Below are positions 1 through 12,676 of a DNA stretch of 64,000 nt, piece by piece. A model generated the notes under the pieces. That model saw only the letters and a program-made list of their open reading frames with translations, had not been told where the DNA came from and made no database searches. Made by a program: the position numbers and the translations under genes. The DNA lies in assembly GCA_963556145.1 (NCBI GenBank), contig OY744461.1, positions 496,001 to 560,000 on the forward strand, read 5' to 3'. Origin of the DNA: Hygrocybe punicea. Taxonomy: Eukaryota > Basidiomycota > Agaricomycetes > Agaricales > Hygrophoraceae. Each line of letters begins with the position of its first letter. Positions within the stretch are counted from its first letter, which is position 1.

Positions 1-742
1 CATTGCCCAGTTTAATATCTGATGTCACTGACTCTCCAATACCTCTATAATGATATTCTACCAATGTTAGACTGACAGAATGGATTGTCCTACATTGAAT
101 GACAATGTCCAGCAATGATTGCAATCTATACTACGATTAAGAAGAACTCAAATCGTACTCTACATGACTTGCAATCTCCTTGAACAATAAACAGTAAGAA
201 GTATACTAACCCTTACATTCCAAATAGATTAAAGAAAATCGAGATTGTCTAATGTTGGATGGAAACTAATTGCTACGGAGAGTCTGGAAGGAATGAACCA
301 AAAAAAATTCAACTAACCTTTCAGTTGCGTTCAGATATATGAGATGAGAATACCGCGATACATAGATACATTATCGATGTGTGTGAGCCTTCAGTTTATG
401 TCAGACTGAAAATATCACGAACACAGGAAAATCTTTAAGACTGAGTATCCATCCTGATATATTTCATAATGGTGTGTTCAACACCCCTTGTATATCCGTC
501 TCGTGAGCAAAACCGTAATAAAAACAGATAGCAAAGTATGTTTGGGTATGTTTTCTTCTATGTACGGCTGTATTCTGCATGTCATCCACGACGCAGCGAA
601 CACGTGCCCGAAAACGTTGTCAAATTGGATCAGGTGATTCCGGTTGTTATTTATGTCTCCATTTGGCACATGAGGTTTGCCCTTTTCCACTTACCCGAAA
701 TTTTCTCTCCATTCTGCCCAAGCATTAAACTCTGCTCCTCCA
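1..742. other. Upstream region without a recognised gene
   Basis: AT-rich sequence with no coding segment I can support. Positions about 78-125 resemble 4076-4125 in direct orientation; both contain GTCCTAC followed by TCCAGCAA. Either could be part of an old dispersed repeat. The promoter of the gene starting at 743 would lie here, but no clear TATA element can be assigned. Confidence 0.4.
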
Positions 743-2616
743 ATGGCTGTTCCTGTCATCAAAGTCTCCACCCCTGCCATAAACCCATCTGCCTTAAAAT
801 ACTGGCCTGATACCGCGCCAAAGAAGATGCAGGAACTCCACGCGATTTTCCAGATTCAATATATGGTTCCTGATGAGATACCAGCAGAATACAAGACTTC
901 TGGTACCGTTCCAGTCTTATCACGCAATCTGTATATGATCAAAGCTCATCCTCATGATGTCGCCGCTCGAGGTGAAGTATGGCGCGAACTGCCGTCTCGA
1001 TATGAGGAAGCACTACGACGCATCATATATCGCATGAACATGTATATATATGTAACAATGGCCATCGCTGACAAGAAGGCACCTCAATATTCACCAGAAT
1101 ATGTTAAACGAGATCAAGAGGCTACCGATATTCTTCGATGTTATCTGAAATACACCGACGTCGTGATGGATGAAGTATGGGATGAGGTGCTGAAGGCAAC
1201 AGAGGCAAAGGAGATGAATAGTGATTGGCGCAGTATGGTTTTCGATGAGTGGCTTCTCAAAGAATATTATGTGAAGAAACATTCCCCTGCGGCGTTGATA
1301 CAACATGGTGCGATCAATACAGACATAATGCCAGAGGATCTTGGTATGTGTTCATCCACATCACAACAGATAAATTAAATATAGCTTTTGATAGACTGCG
1401 GCGAATACGATGACTCCGTTCCATCATGGCACAATGGTACTGTTGTCGGATGGAAGTTCAATGGACAGGACGATGCCACCAAGCGTGCAATTATCCCTCG
1501 GGTCATCACATGGTGTAGAGAACACGATATCTCCATTAAAAACGGTAGGATCCACAACAGAGATTGCATTTTAGCAGTACCTTCATATAACCTACAGAGG
1601 ATTCGGTCCCATCTGGTAAGGGAAAAGGAAAAGCAAAGGCGGTTTTGGAGGACAAGAAGAAGGATCATGTAACTGGTCTGCATTACCATTTTCCACTTTA
1701 TATATATATAATGACATTGATCTTTGCCCTGTCCAGATGAAATGATGACAAAGGGGAAGGGCAAACCGAAACCGAAACCAAAGTCAAGTAAGCCACGTTT
1801 CTTTGACCCTGCTAATAATATCCAAGCTTCATCACTATAGAGCGCACAAGAGCATCAGAGATCGCAGAGGACGATGGTGGTAAGTGATTGAACGCAATAT
1901 ATGAGATTTATAATTTACAATGTCCATTCATACATAAAGATGGAGAAAATCAAAACAGAGGTGGACGACCATGATTCCAAGTTTCGAAAACGTAAGTTCC
2001 ATTATCCAACGTAATATATCCATTAAGGTATGGACAGCCATTGTTGAAGTCCCGGAGGTCTCCAAGAAATTGAAGACCAAAAAGTCGAAGTTGTAAACCG
2101 TGACGCTGGACTCCTCGGAACAGGATATCAGGACATCTGGACCGCTGGATTCGAATGATAAGACCAAGGACTCCAAGAGTGAGGTGCGGGATGAGCTCAT
2201 GTCTGATGAACGCCCGAAAACGTCTCCAGGTGGTGGTGAGCAAATTGAGGATAGTGTTTTGGAGACGGAAAGGCAAAGACTTGCCAAAGCCGCACATGCA
2301 TTGGATCTTGACGTCGACATGGAGGATCGCGATAAGCTGGCAAAAAAGAAGACGAAATTGTCAACTCTAGGTAACTTGTTCAGCATCACGTCATTATATA
2401 CATTAATATATCTCCCATCTACGTCTAGCTTTGCGTCCTGGCACGCGTGCGTCTTCACGAAACACGTCAGCAACCCCGACGGAGCCAAGCGTCTCACCTA
2501 TGGAGATGGATTGGGGCAATATTGTCCCGCCGCAAATTCACACCTTGGCCGCTCCAGTGCAATCCGCGACGCCACCCCCTAAGCCGTCCTCATCCAAATT
2601 GGATCCAGGATTGTAA
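743..2616 (+). pseudogene. Multi-exon gene of unknown family, paralog 1 (decayed)
   Basis: I do not recognise this family. The start at 743 is chosen because the downstream protein (PVIKVSTPAINP...) aligns from there with the paralog starting at 22921, and both first exons are 601 nt. Exon 1 (743-1343) encodes a compact region rich in Trp and Tyr. Intron 1 ends at 1394 and exon 2 is about 1395-1544. Exon 3 starts at 1598, and later short exons encode a Lys/Pro-rich then acidic tail, suggesting a nuclear protein (inference). The last exon ends with PKPSSSKLDPGL and a stop at 2614-2616. An in-frame TAA at 2094-2096 interrupts the tail exon (probably CAA to TAA), and the exon 3/4 junction does not join cleanly in frame. 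These suggest a pseudogene, although a missed intron could explain part of it. Confidence 0.6.
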
Positions 2617-2719
2617 TTCGAAGTGAGTCCATAGGTTGATACAATCTGTGTCATATTTTACTAATGGTTTCTTCCGTCAGATGTTGGTTGGTTGTGGCTT
2701 TAGGAACTGGGTCTTTCGT

Positions 2720-3636
2720 GCGCTGTAGATGCGGGTTCTTGGTGGCTTCGGAACTATATAAAGAAATAATATAAAGATCCTAACCTGTGGGTGTCAGCGT
2801 AGAAGTGACTGGATAAGTCAGTGTCGGGAATAGTAGTAAAAGTAAAGGAATGTTAGTAAAAGTAAAGCCGCCACATAAAACTAGACTAATAACGACGAAT
2901 CCGGTGATGAACGGAGTGAAAACGGAGAAATAAAGAAGAACCCGATGATGCCGACGATGTCGGGTATGCCGGGTCGGGTCGGGTCGGGTCGGAAACGATG
3001 AACAAATATACGGGAACAACGATAAAGACGACGAAGAGGACTATAAAAAGCTAAGGGTCTACGTGGACGAGCATTTGAAGGGATTAAAAGGTGATTCTGA
3101 CTAAAGGGAAACGGGGACTAATGGTATCTTATTTTGTACGGTCGTCGGGGACCGTTTTTATAGTACAGGAAACAGTAATCTACTTTCGGACGTGTCTACT
3201 TCGGCCGATGGTAAGCTACAAAGAAAGGTTGGAATGGGGATGTGGAAAGGGGGGTTGCAAAGCAACGAAGACAGGAAATGGAGGGGAAAACGAATATGCA
3301 AGGAAAAGATCTAGAAAGTCCTACATATCTCCGAAAGGACGATGGGATGCATAAATAAAGTAAATCCGAAGTCGGGGATTGAGTCCGAAGAGATTCATCT
3401 CCTGGAATTGGAACTCCGAGGCGTTTGAGGCTGCCGGATTTGGTCTGAGAGCGGCTGTGACGAAGCGGCATACGTCGGGTTATGTCGGTCACGTCGGGTC
3501 ACGTCACGTCACGTCACGTCGGGTTGCGTCGGGTTACATCGGGTTCGAATGTGAGTTGGATAGAGGCATCGGGTTCGTCCGGATTCGTGATATATCGATG
3601 ATACGGACTCAGAGGGACGTTGACCCTCTACAGCGC
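2720..3636. mobile_element. Solo LTR, family 1, copy 1
   Basis: The element runs 2724-3632 (909 bp), begins TGTAGA and ends TCTACA, a 6-bp inverted pair typical of LTR ends. It is flanked by a 4-bp target duplication, GCGC, at 2720-2723 and 3633-3636. It is homologous, in inverted orientation, to 24802-25693, and the homology stops exactly at these ends. It holds a run of GGGTC repeats near 2965-2990 and ACGTC/CGGGT repeats near 3474-3545. TATA-like sequences occur on both strands, so its transcriptional orientation is unclear. No internal retrotransposon sequence is attached, hence the solo-LTR call. Confidence 0.75.
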
Positions 3637-4430
3637 CTCTTCATATGTTTTTACCATCGCGAAATTTGTATTTCTTGTTATATTCGTAAATCGATCGGTT
3701 CCCTGCTGTGATTAATGCATGAACTGAGATAAGAGAATATCCCAAGTCAAACAACAGAGAATGACAGTCACTAGTGATTGGTAAGCTGATTCAAATATTC
3801 TGTATTCTATGTGACTATATGCATCATTGATCGAATGCTAGTTATGAAATCGACAGGCTAAGATTAACCTTACAGTTCATCTGTGGTGGCAATTGTCTAG
3901 CTATGTAGCATGTATCAGTATGTTTGTGACAGGTTAACAAGCACTTGCCGAACGGCGTTTATAAATAGTGCTTATATGGCTTACCAAACACTTGCCGAAC
4001 GGCATTCGATTCGTTCGTCAACCGTTCGGCAAGCCACAACAACTTCAAAAAAAAATGTTGCTGCCCAAATACCAGGCAGAATGGAATGTCCTACGTTGCA
4101 TTACATTATCCAGCAACGATTATGCTCAAATTCTTTCATGCTCCTTTCTACATGCTTCTACCATCGCCTTTGAATTCAACATTTTTTGTACTTGTATTAA
4201 AACAAATTTATCTGTTGCTTTGAATGATGTATCACTAAAATAAGGAGAGAATTCAACAGTACAATAAATGTTGTCAATTAAAACATATAATGTATGTTCA
4301 GGCTCAAATTCTTTGTTGTAGATTATTAATTATAATCTCAGTCAAACGTCACATACAAAACACACCACTGCAGCCTAGACCAATGCTATCTTGGTAATTT
4401 GCTAATTTGCTAATGGTAAAGAATAGGCAA
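3637..4430. other. Intergenic region with GCCGAAC palindromes
   Basis: No gene recognised. Positions about 3940-4035 carry CTTGCCGAACGGC and its inverted form CCGTTCGGCAAG, related to the GTCGAAC palindromes at 14.9 kb and 22 kb. Positions 4076-4125 repeat the sequence at 78-125. The 5' end of Helitron 1 lies somewhere upstream of 4613; similarity to the upstream of Helitron 2 can be followed back to roughly 4430-4480. Confidence 0.4.
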
Positions 4431-4612
4431 TGACGAAATCATTGCATCACGGGAAGCAACCAAATGGGAATAAACACAGCCTTCGGGCACAATATACAGT
4501 TTCAGAGCCATACAAATGGAGCGATATCATATGATCAAACTCGGCATGTTAATTGTTGTGATTCATGATCCGAACCACTAAACAAGTTAAATAGATATCA
4601 CCAGATTTACTC

Positions 4613-7600
4613 TTGCTCTCACAAATCCACATGTATCTCGACAATATCATCTACACATGCTTTCTTGTCACTTCTTTACACATTCTTGCCAATGTAATAC
4701 AATTTCCACAACTATGCCCAGGCCAACTCACGTACATCTCTGCTGAATCAATCGTCTTGCCTTTGGTATCGAGTTTGGTCCAGGAACTGAACATATTTCA
4801 AGGTAAAGTCATAGGACATGAGCGCTCTACCCAAGAACTGGGTGATTTTAAAGAAGAACTCATAGAACATGAGTTTGCCCCAGATCAGGGCGGTTCAGCG
4901 ATACCGATACAGATAAATGCTTCACGACTTCTAAAGTTCAATCAGACAACAAAAGATAATTTGAAACTTGATCCATTACACTTTTCGACAACAGTTAAGA
5001 ATTCCACTTTCAAAATACAGATATATTCTATTGAATATGCCACATCATACTACTTACCTTCTAAATATCTTTTTGCTTTGTATTGTTTTATGAAACCTAT
5101 CACTGTTCAATATCGTTGTCGGATTATCAAGGCGTTACTCATGCAATGTCTCCTGAGACGACATGACTTCAAATTATATTTATTTCGATGTAATGCTATT
5201 GCTATGTCACAAGCAACCTTGCTGTGGATCACACTACAATTTGCAATCACATATAGAAGATCATGCATGACTACGTTCAATTTGAATTTATTCAGAAACA
5301 TGATAACATGCTTATATACAAAGTCTTTTAATAGGTTCCACTACATTGGAGGTGGTAAACGACTGTCAACATTTAACTTTAATTTTCTCCAACCATTTAT
5401 GCTGCCATTCAATAATATCAACCATGATTCTAGCTTATTATTCAAATACATCAGTCATATTGATCAACACACAGCCAGAATTTTGTACGGAAATAACGAT
5501 GAATATATATGCGTTCAAATGCCTTTACATGAATATCTCCCACAATTGACAGCGAAGAATATTATAGAAATAGCAACAATACATAAGATATATTTGTCAA
5601 AAACAACGCAAAGGTTACATGGACAGGATCTACTTTCCATATTGACCGAGCATACATGTTCGGCTTGTAAAACGCATGTTTCTATTTTCCATATTCATGA
5701 TGTTAAATCGAGTACAGAGCGATACATAAAATGGGCCAACAAGATATCCTCACATTTGGAAAAACAGCAAAGCGGATTACACTTTTGCCATAAAGAACAG
5801 TGTTATACTAAACCAGAGCAAGGAGTAAAACAAAACAAGGAAACAAATTGTGACAAATATTCCTTTCCTCCTCCTCCGCCATCTATTGAGTTGAAGGAAA
5901 CAATAATCCACAACTGGTGTAAAGATTCATCACCTGAATGCCTCCAGGAAAGTGGCTGTGCTGTGTGTGGTCAATTAGTTTTGTTGAAAAATATGTCTTT
6001 ATTATCTACAACAAAGGTCAATCTGAAGATATTGATCAGAGAACATATGGGAATCACAAGACAGGAATGATATCATTGTTCTGATCCAATACAGGATATC
6101 AAAGGTCCAGTACTGGATGACACATGTAAATGGATATGCAAGCAATGTGTGGTCAGCCTGAACAAAGGTAGAACTCCCAAATATGCTTTAGCAAATGGCC
6201 TTTGGATAGGCACTATTCCTGCACAACTTCGAAATCTGACATTTGCTGAACAACTGTTGATTGCTCGTGTTCGTCACAACAAATGTATTGTACGTGTGTC
6301 ATCTGGGATGCATAAAATGAAAGCAAATGCCATCATGTTTCAGAATCCAACACCAAAGATATATCAACGATTACCTCCAACAGTTAAAGAACTTGATGAA
6401 GTGTTAGCTTTCATTTTCACTGGTCCTGCCCGACCAACTCCAGAAGACATGGAGCGAATGCCTTTATTAGTTCGCAGGAAGCGGGTTTCTGCAGCTTTAG
6501 AATGGCTGAAATTGAACCACATAGACTACTATGATTTAGACATCTCCTATGAAAACCTAGAACAATATCCAGATCATGGAATTCCTGTTGTGGTTGCATA
6601 TCGACCAGCAGACACAAATAAGGAACCGGAAGCTACTAGTGCATTCGACAATGAAGTGGAAGATGGTGTGGAAGATGGGCCTTGTCCTTTTGTTGTGAGT
6701 GGGGTAACTGGTGATAATCTAGATATTACAAGTCCAAAAGCATTAATAGCTAGAGCGACAAAACATTTGATAAATGATCATGGTGGTGTTCTTGCCATAA
6801 GCCATGCTAGAAATCCAGAATCCTTCTTCAATAATCCTCAGTTATATCCTATGATGTTTCCTTGCCTCTTTCCATATGGCTTGGGTGGCATTGGTAGCGT
6901 TGACAAAGATGTTTTAATTATTAGTGATATGATGCACAAAAGACACCTCCTGATGTACCATGACAAAAGATTTCAAACTGATCCCTATTTTCCACTGATT
7001 GCATTCAATCAGGAACAGATTAAAGACAGTACAACAGGTGGATATTTGTTGACTAACAAACATAATTTCAATGATATTGCAGATCGCTTGATGAATATCA
7101 ATACTGCTGTTTTAGATGATCTCTCTAAAAGATTGTCCAGAGGTGATAGAGTAAAACCGGAAACACCTGAGGAAAAAGCATGCTATAAGCTCATTTCAGA
7201 CTTGGACCATGTAGCTGGTCAGGTAAAAGGTTCAATTACCAACAAGAAATACATGTGAAATGAGATTTGGTCTCTGATATCCTATATTGGTGCGCCAACT
7301 TGGTTTATCACTTTTGCACCTGCAGACATCAATCACCCACTATGCCTATATTATGCTGACAACAAAGAAAAGTTTTATCCTAAGCTACGTCTACCCCAGG
7401 ATTGTTACAAACTAATTGCAAATAATCCAGTGGCTGGAGCCCGCTTCTTTCACTTTACTACTGAAATGTTCATCAAACACATATTAGGAATAAATGAATC
7501 TCATCCTGGTCTGTATGGAAGTACATCAGGTTATTATGGAACGGTAGAGGAACAAGGACGTCTTACCTTGCATCTTCACATGCTGCTATGGATAAAGGGA

Positions 7601-10600
7601 TGCCTTACACCTCAGGAAATACGTGACAAAATTATGGATGAAAATTCTGATTTTCAGAAGAGATTAGTAGAGTACTTGGAATGTTTGTGTATAGGACAAT
7701 TCTTGACAGGTTCTAAAGAAGAGGTATCCCAGAAAATGGAACAGATGATGGCAATACCTGAATATCAACCTCCAACATGTGTTCTCCCAGATCCACCTTC
7801 ATATACATGTTCTATTAATTGTCAATATCATGACAAAAGATCAACATGGTGGCAAAAGTTCACAGAGGTTGTCGATTCTCTTTTATTGCAATTAAATTTA
7901 CATAACAGACACGATGGAAAAAGAAAACCATACTGTCTTAACTCTAAAGGTGAATGTAAAAGACGATTTCCAAGAGATATCTTTCACCGAACCTTTGTAG
8001 AACCTAATACTGGTGCTCTCAACCTCAAGCATGGTGAGCCTTGGATGAACACAGTAACACCTGAAGTAACTTATATGCTGCGATGTAATTCTGATGTGAC
8101 TAGTTTGTTATCTGGTACTGCTATAAAGGCAATAGTTGCATATGTAACAGATTATATTACAAAGATGTCTTTGAAAACCTATAGCATTTTTGAAGTAATA
8201 AAAAGTGTTTTTGATAGGAATTCCGAAATGATTGGTGGAGATTTAAACAGGAAAAACAAAGTCAGAAAATTATTTACACAAATAGTCAATTCCCTCACCT
8301 CCAAAATGGAGATTGGTGCTCCAATGGTTTCATTATACGTGCTCAGAAATCCTGATCACTATGCCAGTCATAAATTTGTACCATTCTTTTGGAGATCTTA
8401 TGTTAAAGAGGTCATCAGTGCATGGTCTGATGAAGAAATTGCTAATACATGTGAAGATGAAAATCACACTCAAAAAGTTGTGATTGGTAAACAAAATGGA
8501 TCATACATAGGACTTTCCAAAGTAAATGATTATATGTTCAGACCGACTTTGTATAATAATGTATCACTGTATAACTGGATACGTCTTGCCACTATGGAAC
8601 CAAATAAAAGTGGTACAAAAAGAAAAACCCAAATGACTAGCAAAGAATCAACACAAAGCCAACTTTTTGATGAGGTAGAATTTGATGATGTGTCTGACAC
8701 CTTTATTGAACATACCAATATTGACTATTCTGATGATGATAGCTTGTCTGAGGTTAGTGATGATGATATGTTCATGCAAATCGATGAAATTCAGAAGCCT
8801 GACAGCTTAAATAAAAAGAACAAGAATGATAATACAAGCACAGACATAGGTGATGAATCAGATGAAGTTGGTGAAATAGAAATGGATATATCGACGAAAA
8901 ATAAAAAAGATTATACTTTGCAACGCAATCATGCACAATATCTGACCCACCATGCAAAAATGAAAGGAAATGATCCTTTCATAGTTCCTAATTTCATTCC
9001 AAACAATTTACCAAGGGCTGACCGTGGTGATCGAGAATATTATTGTTGTACAATGTTAACTTTTTTCAAGCCATGGAGAAATGGCAAAGAACTCAAAAAT
9101 AAATTACAAACATGGGACAATGCTTTCACAAATTATAAGTTTTCTAAAAGACAGCTTGAAATCATGAAATACTTTGGTCTGCGATATGAGTGTCTTGATG
9201 CAAGAGATGATTTCTCTGCTAAACGTCAAAAGAATAATACTGAAGATATCAAATATTCATGGGCTACTTCAAACAATTTTGATGAAATGGATGACATGCA
9301 CAATGCTGAACTAGCATGTAACGGAGATGATTTCAACAATACTCTTGATGAAAATACAGACACAGAATTACTTGTGACACTTGGTTATAAGGGAAAAAAA
9401 AGAAAGGATGAAATGCTAATAGCTGAAAGAACCATGAAAAGGGCAGGATGGCTTGATAACTGTATTGATGGTATCCCAGATATAGGACCATTAATACCTG
9501 TAGAACCCTCTGTAACACAATCAGCAAAATTATGGAGAGCCACGGTCCTTGCCAAGAAAAAGGAAATCATTGAAGAACGAAATAAAAATTTGCCATCAAA
9601 GACAGGGACCATAACTAAATTGTCAAATTTTCAATATAATAATGTAAAAATAGTCGATGCAGCATACATCCACCACATGTTTATTCCTGCCAACAAAGCT
9701 GATCTTCATCTAATTGATATAACTATCAATGATTTCAAGTTGAATACAGACCAAAAAAGAGCATTTCATATCATTGCCAATCACTCTACCTTGATTAACA
9801 GTTCAGAGAAGCTACGCATGTATCTTGGTGGTATGGCAGGCACGGGAAAATCACAAGTAATCAAAGCATGGATTTGTTTTTTTGGTAAACACAATCAGAG
9901 TCATCAGTTTTTGGTTCTTGCTCCAACTGGTGGTACTGCTGCCCTTGTAAATGGATCTACATATCACTCCATTCTTGGAATTAATCACGGAGGATCATCT
10001 CGTTCCCTTGTACAAGTCCGTGCCAATCTTGATGGTGTGGATTACATTTTCATTGATGAAGTATCAATGTTATCCTGCAGAGATATGTATAAAATCAGTG
10101 CTCAATGTGCAAAAGCACGTGCCATTTATGATGAACCCTTTGGTGGCATTAATATGATATTTGCTGGGGATTTCGCCCAACTTCCACCAGCTATGAGTGG
10201 TGCTCCTTTGTATTCTGGATCCGTTGGAGTCCAAATCAATTCCAGTCAAACTATAGCAAATTAGGAAGCTGCCATAGGCAAAGCTCTTTGGCATCAGATT
10301 ACAACGGTTGTGATATTACGTGAAAATATGAGACAAACCAATCAGTCAAAAGAAGATGTCCAACTGAGACAGGCATTGGAAAACATGAGATACAAAGCAT
10401 GTACTTCCGAAGATATTGCATTTCTTCGTACTCTTATTGCAGGAAAAGGTCCAAATGATCCAAAATTAGCCCAAAAGAAGTTCAGGAATGTATCAGTTGT
10501 TACTGCATTGAATGCACAAAAAGACAAAATCAATGAACTTGGTGTCCAACGTTTTGCTGCTGAGAATAAAAGACTATTAACATCATTTTATTCAATAGAC

Positions 10601-11640
10601 AGATGGAATGATCATACTAATTTCAAGAACAAAAGAAAGTCTCATTACGGATCAACAATTGCAGATCCTGTTCGACACACAAGAATATTAGAACCTTCAC
10701 TCCAGAAATTACTATGGAACCAACCACATGCATCATCCTCGGATCATATACCAGGAAAATTGGAGTTATGTATAGGCATGCCAGTGATGCTGAGAAACAA
10801 TGATGCAACAGAGTGCTGCATTACCAAAGGAGCTGAGGCGGTTGTTGTAGGTTGGCAGAGTGCAACAGGCCTAGAACAACAGATTGTACTGGACACTTTA
10901 TTTGTCAGATTAATAAATCCTCCAAAAAACATATACATAGATGGCCTTCCTGAAAATGTGGTGCCAATTACAAAACATATCACTTCCACTATGTGTTCAT
11001 TACCCAATGATGATGTGATATCCTTGTCAAGAGAACAAGTGTTGGTACTCCCTAATTTTGCCATGACTGATTATGCATGTCAAGGGCATACCCGTCCTAA
11101 CAATGTAGTTGATCTCAGTAGTTGTAGAAACCACCAATCTTATTATACTTGCTTATCTAGAAGTGCAACTGTTGCAGGAATGATCATTGTTCAAGGCTTT
11201 GATCCTAAGGTAATTACTGGTGGTGCTTCTGGATATCTAAGACAAGAATTCAGAGAATTAGAAATTTTAGATGAAATAACCAAACTCAAATATCAAGGAC
11301 TTTTACCAAGCCATATTAATGGAGATCAATGAAATTCTATCATTGATCAATTTAGAAGATGGAAAGGAAAGTCATATGTTCCAAAACATGTTCATTCTGC
11401 TATTGCATGGAAAGCCACGGAGCAACTAAACCAATACACAGCACAGCCCTCTCCATGGCAATTAATTAAACCTATGAACAAAAATCAAAAGGCAAATTTC
11501 AGAAACCTCAACTTTGTTCCTGCAAAAGGAACTGTTCCAGTCACTGTTGCTCATAAGAATTCCACAGCCAATGTATTGCAAAATAAAAAATGAAAATTAG
11601 AACAAGTTGTAAGTTCATCTTCCATAGTGAAAAAAAGACA
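4613..11640 (+). pseudogene. Helitron 1 Rep-Pif1 helicase (HUH nuclease plus helicase)
   Basis: One reading frame runs from 4613, broken by TGA 6068, TGA 7256, TAG 10262, TGA 11330 and TGA 11591. Residues 1 to about 420 are an extension I do not recognise, with a CxxC...HxH patch near its end. Next comes a DUF6570-like Cys-rich region around 6070-6300 (YHCSDP...CKWICKQC). The Helitron-like nuclease follows: the HUH motif HLHMLLW near 7573 and the paired tyrosines of AYVTDYITK near 8137 act in single-strand nicking and rejoining. An acidic linker follows. The Pif1 helicase has Walker A GMAGTGKS (near 9832), Walker B IDEVSM (near 10053), AGDFAQLPP, and a C-terminal YYTCLSRS motif near 11140. 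Family knowledge assigns nicking, unwinding and strand transfer to this protein. The stops make this copy inactive. Confidence 0.9.
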
Positions 11641-12470
11641 AAAAACAAGTACTATTGAATTAAATGAACCAAAAGGGTTTATATGGGATGCGCAAGATTG
11701 GAGCTGTGCTTATGATTCACTCTTTACAATATTACTAGTAATATGGAATGACAATGCATCAAGTTGTAAAAAAAAGATTCAACAGCATCAATGAAATATT
11801 AAAGATTTTGAGCTTAGGATTCAAACGATCAAAGAATAACACAACAGATTTAGAAACAGTTAGAAATACAATCAGACATTTATTGCATCAAGATAAACCC
11901 GAAATATTTCCTTATGGTCAAATTGGTATTGCCATAAGTGATTTAGCTCATTATATAATGAAGCCAAATAAAGCAATGACTTCATCTTATCTTAAATGTA
12001 TAAATTGTGAAAACATAATCCTTCTGGAAAATGATAGATGTGATGCTACTTTTCATTGTCCATATTCATTTTCTGGAACAATCTCAGCATATCTTGCTCA
12101 AATCATAGTCAATAGACAATGACATAAATGTCAATTGTGTCAGGGAGAGGTTATAAAATTTATTACATTCAATAAAATTCCTCCTCTGATCATGTTTACA
12201 ATTGACTCTATTGAAAATTTAATAGTGAGTCGAATTATAAACATGTCAATTGATGAGATATTCACCACCTATACACTGAGAGGAATTGTGTACTTTGGTC
12301 ATGCACATTTTACTGTTCGCTTATTTGTTAATGGTATGGTATGGTTTCATGATGGCATGTTAACAAAATCAATTTGTATTAATGAAGGAAACATGGATAA
12401 CTTCTCCAACATGGATTTATTGTCACGAAATGGTAATAATGCTGTACTATTTGTGTATGCACAATTTTAA
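11641..12470 (+). pseudogene. Helitron 1 C-terminal USP-like cysteine protease domain
   Basis: This continues the helicase protein; Helitron 3 keeps the same segment in frame. Seen: a Cys box DWSCAYDSLFTIL near 11700, a putative zinc ribbon (CLKCINC near 12000 and KCQLC near 12127), and a His box with HFTVRLF followed by VWFHDG near 12300-12350. The order Cys box, zinc ribbon, His box fits ubiquitin-specific (C19) proteases. OTU proteases also have a D-x-x-C box, so the class is an inference. An extra A in the run at 11768-11775, compared with Helitron 3, shifts the frame, and TGA 12120 replaces an Arg codon. The protein ends at the TAA at 12468-12470, 68 nt before the Helitron terminus. Confidence 0.6.
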
Positions 12471-12676
12471 TATTTGTTTTTATTGCAAAAAAGGGACGAG
12501 TAACATGCCATGCAAAGCAATGGCCCACACCCCACTAGTTAGTATTGCTTGACCCACCATTCCGGTTCCCCCACAAATATTTTCCCTTAACGTCTCCTGT
12601 TACATCAACTGCACCGCTATTCCGCTCAGCACTTCAGCACTACCAGACGCCCATATACCGTAATCCATATCATACT

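Larger units (their letters stand above)
4430..12538 (+). mobile_element. Helitron 1
   Basis: Rolling-circle transposon of about 8.1 kb. The 3' end is precise. A hairpin (GCCATGCAAAGCAATGGC, 12507-12524) is followed after 10 nt by CTAG at 12535-12538 and then a T, as expected for Helitron insertion between A and T. The same hairpin, spacing and CTAG end Helitron 3 at 58235, and the flanks diverge immediately beyond. The 5' end (expected to begin TC) could not be placed; 4430 is only where similarity to Helitron 2 becomes too weak to follow. The coding region is interrupted by several point stops and a frameshift, so this copy is not autonomous. Confidence 0.8.
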
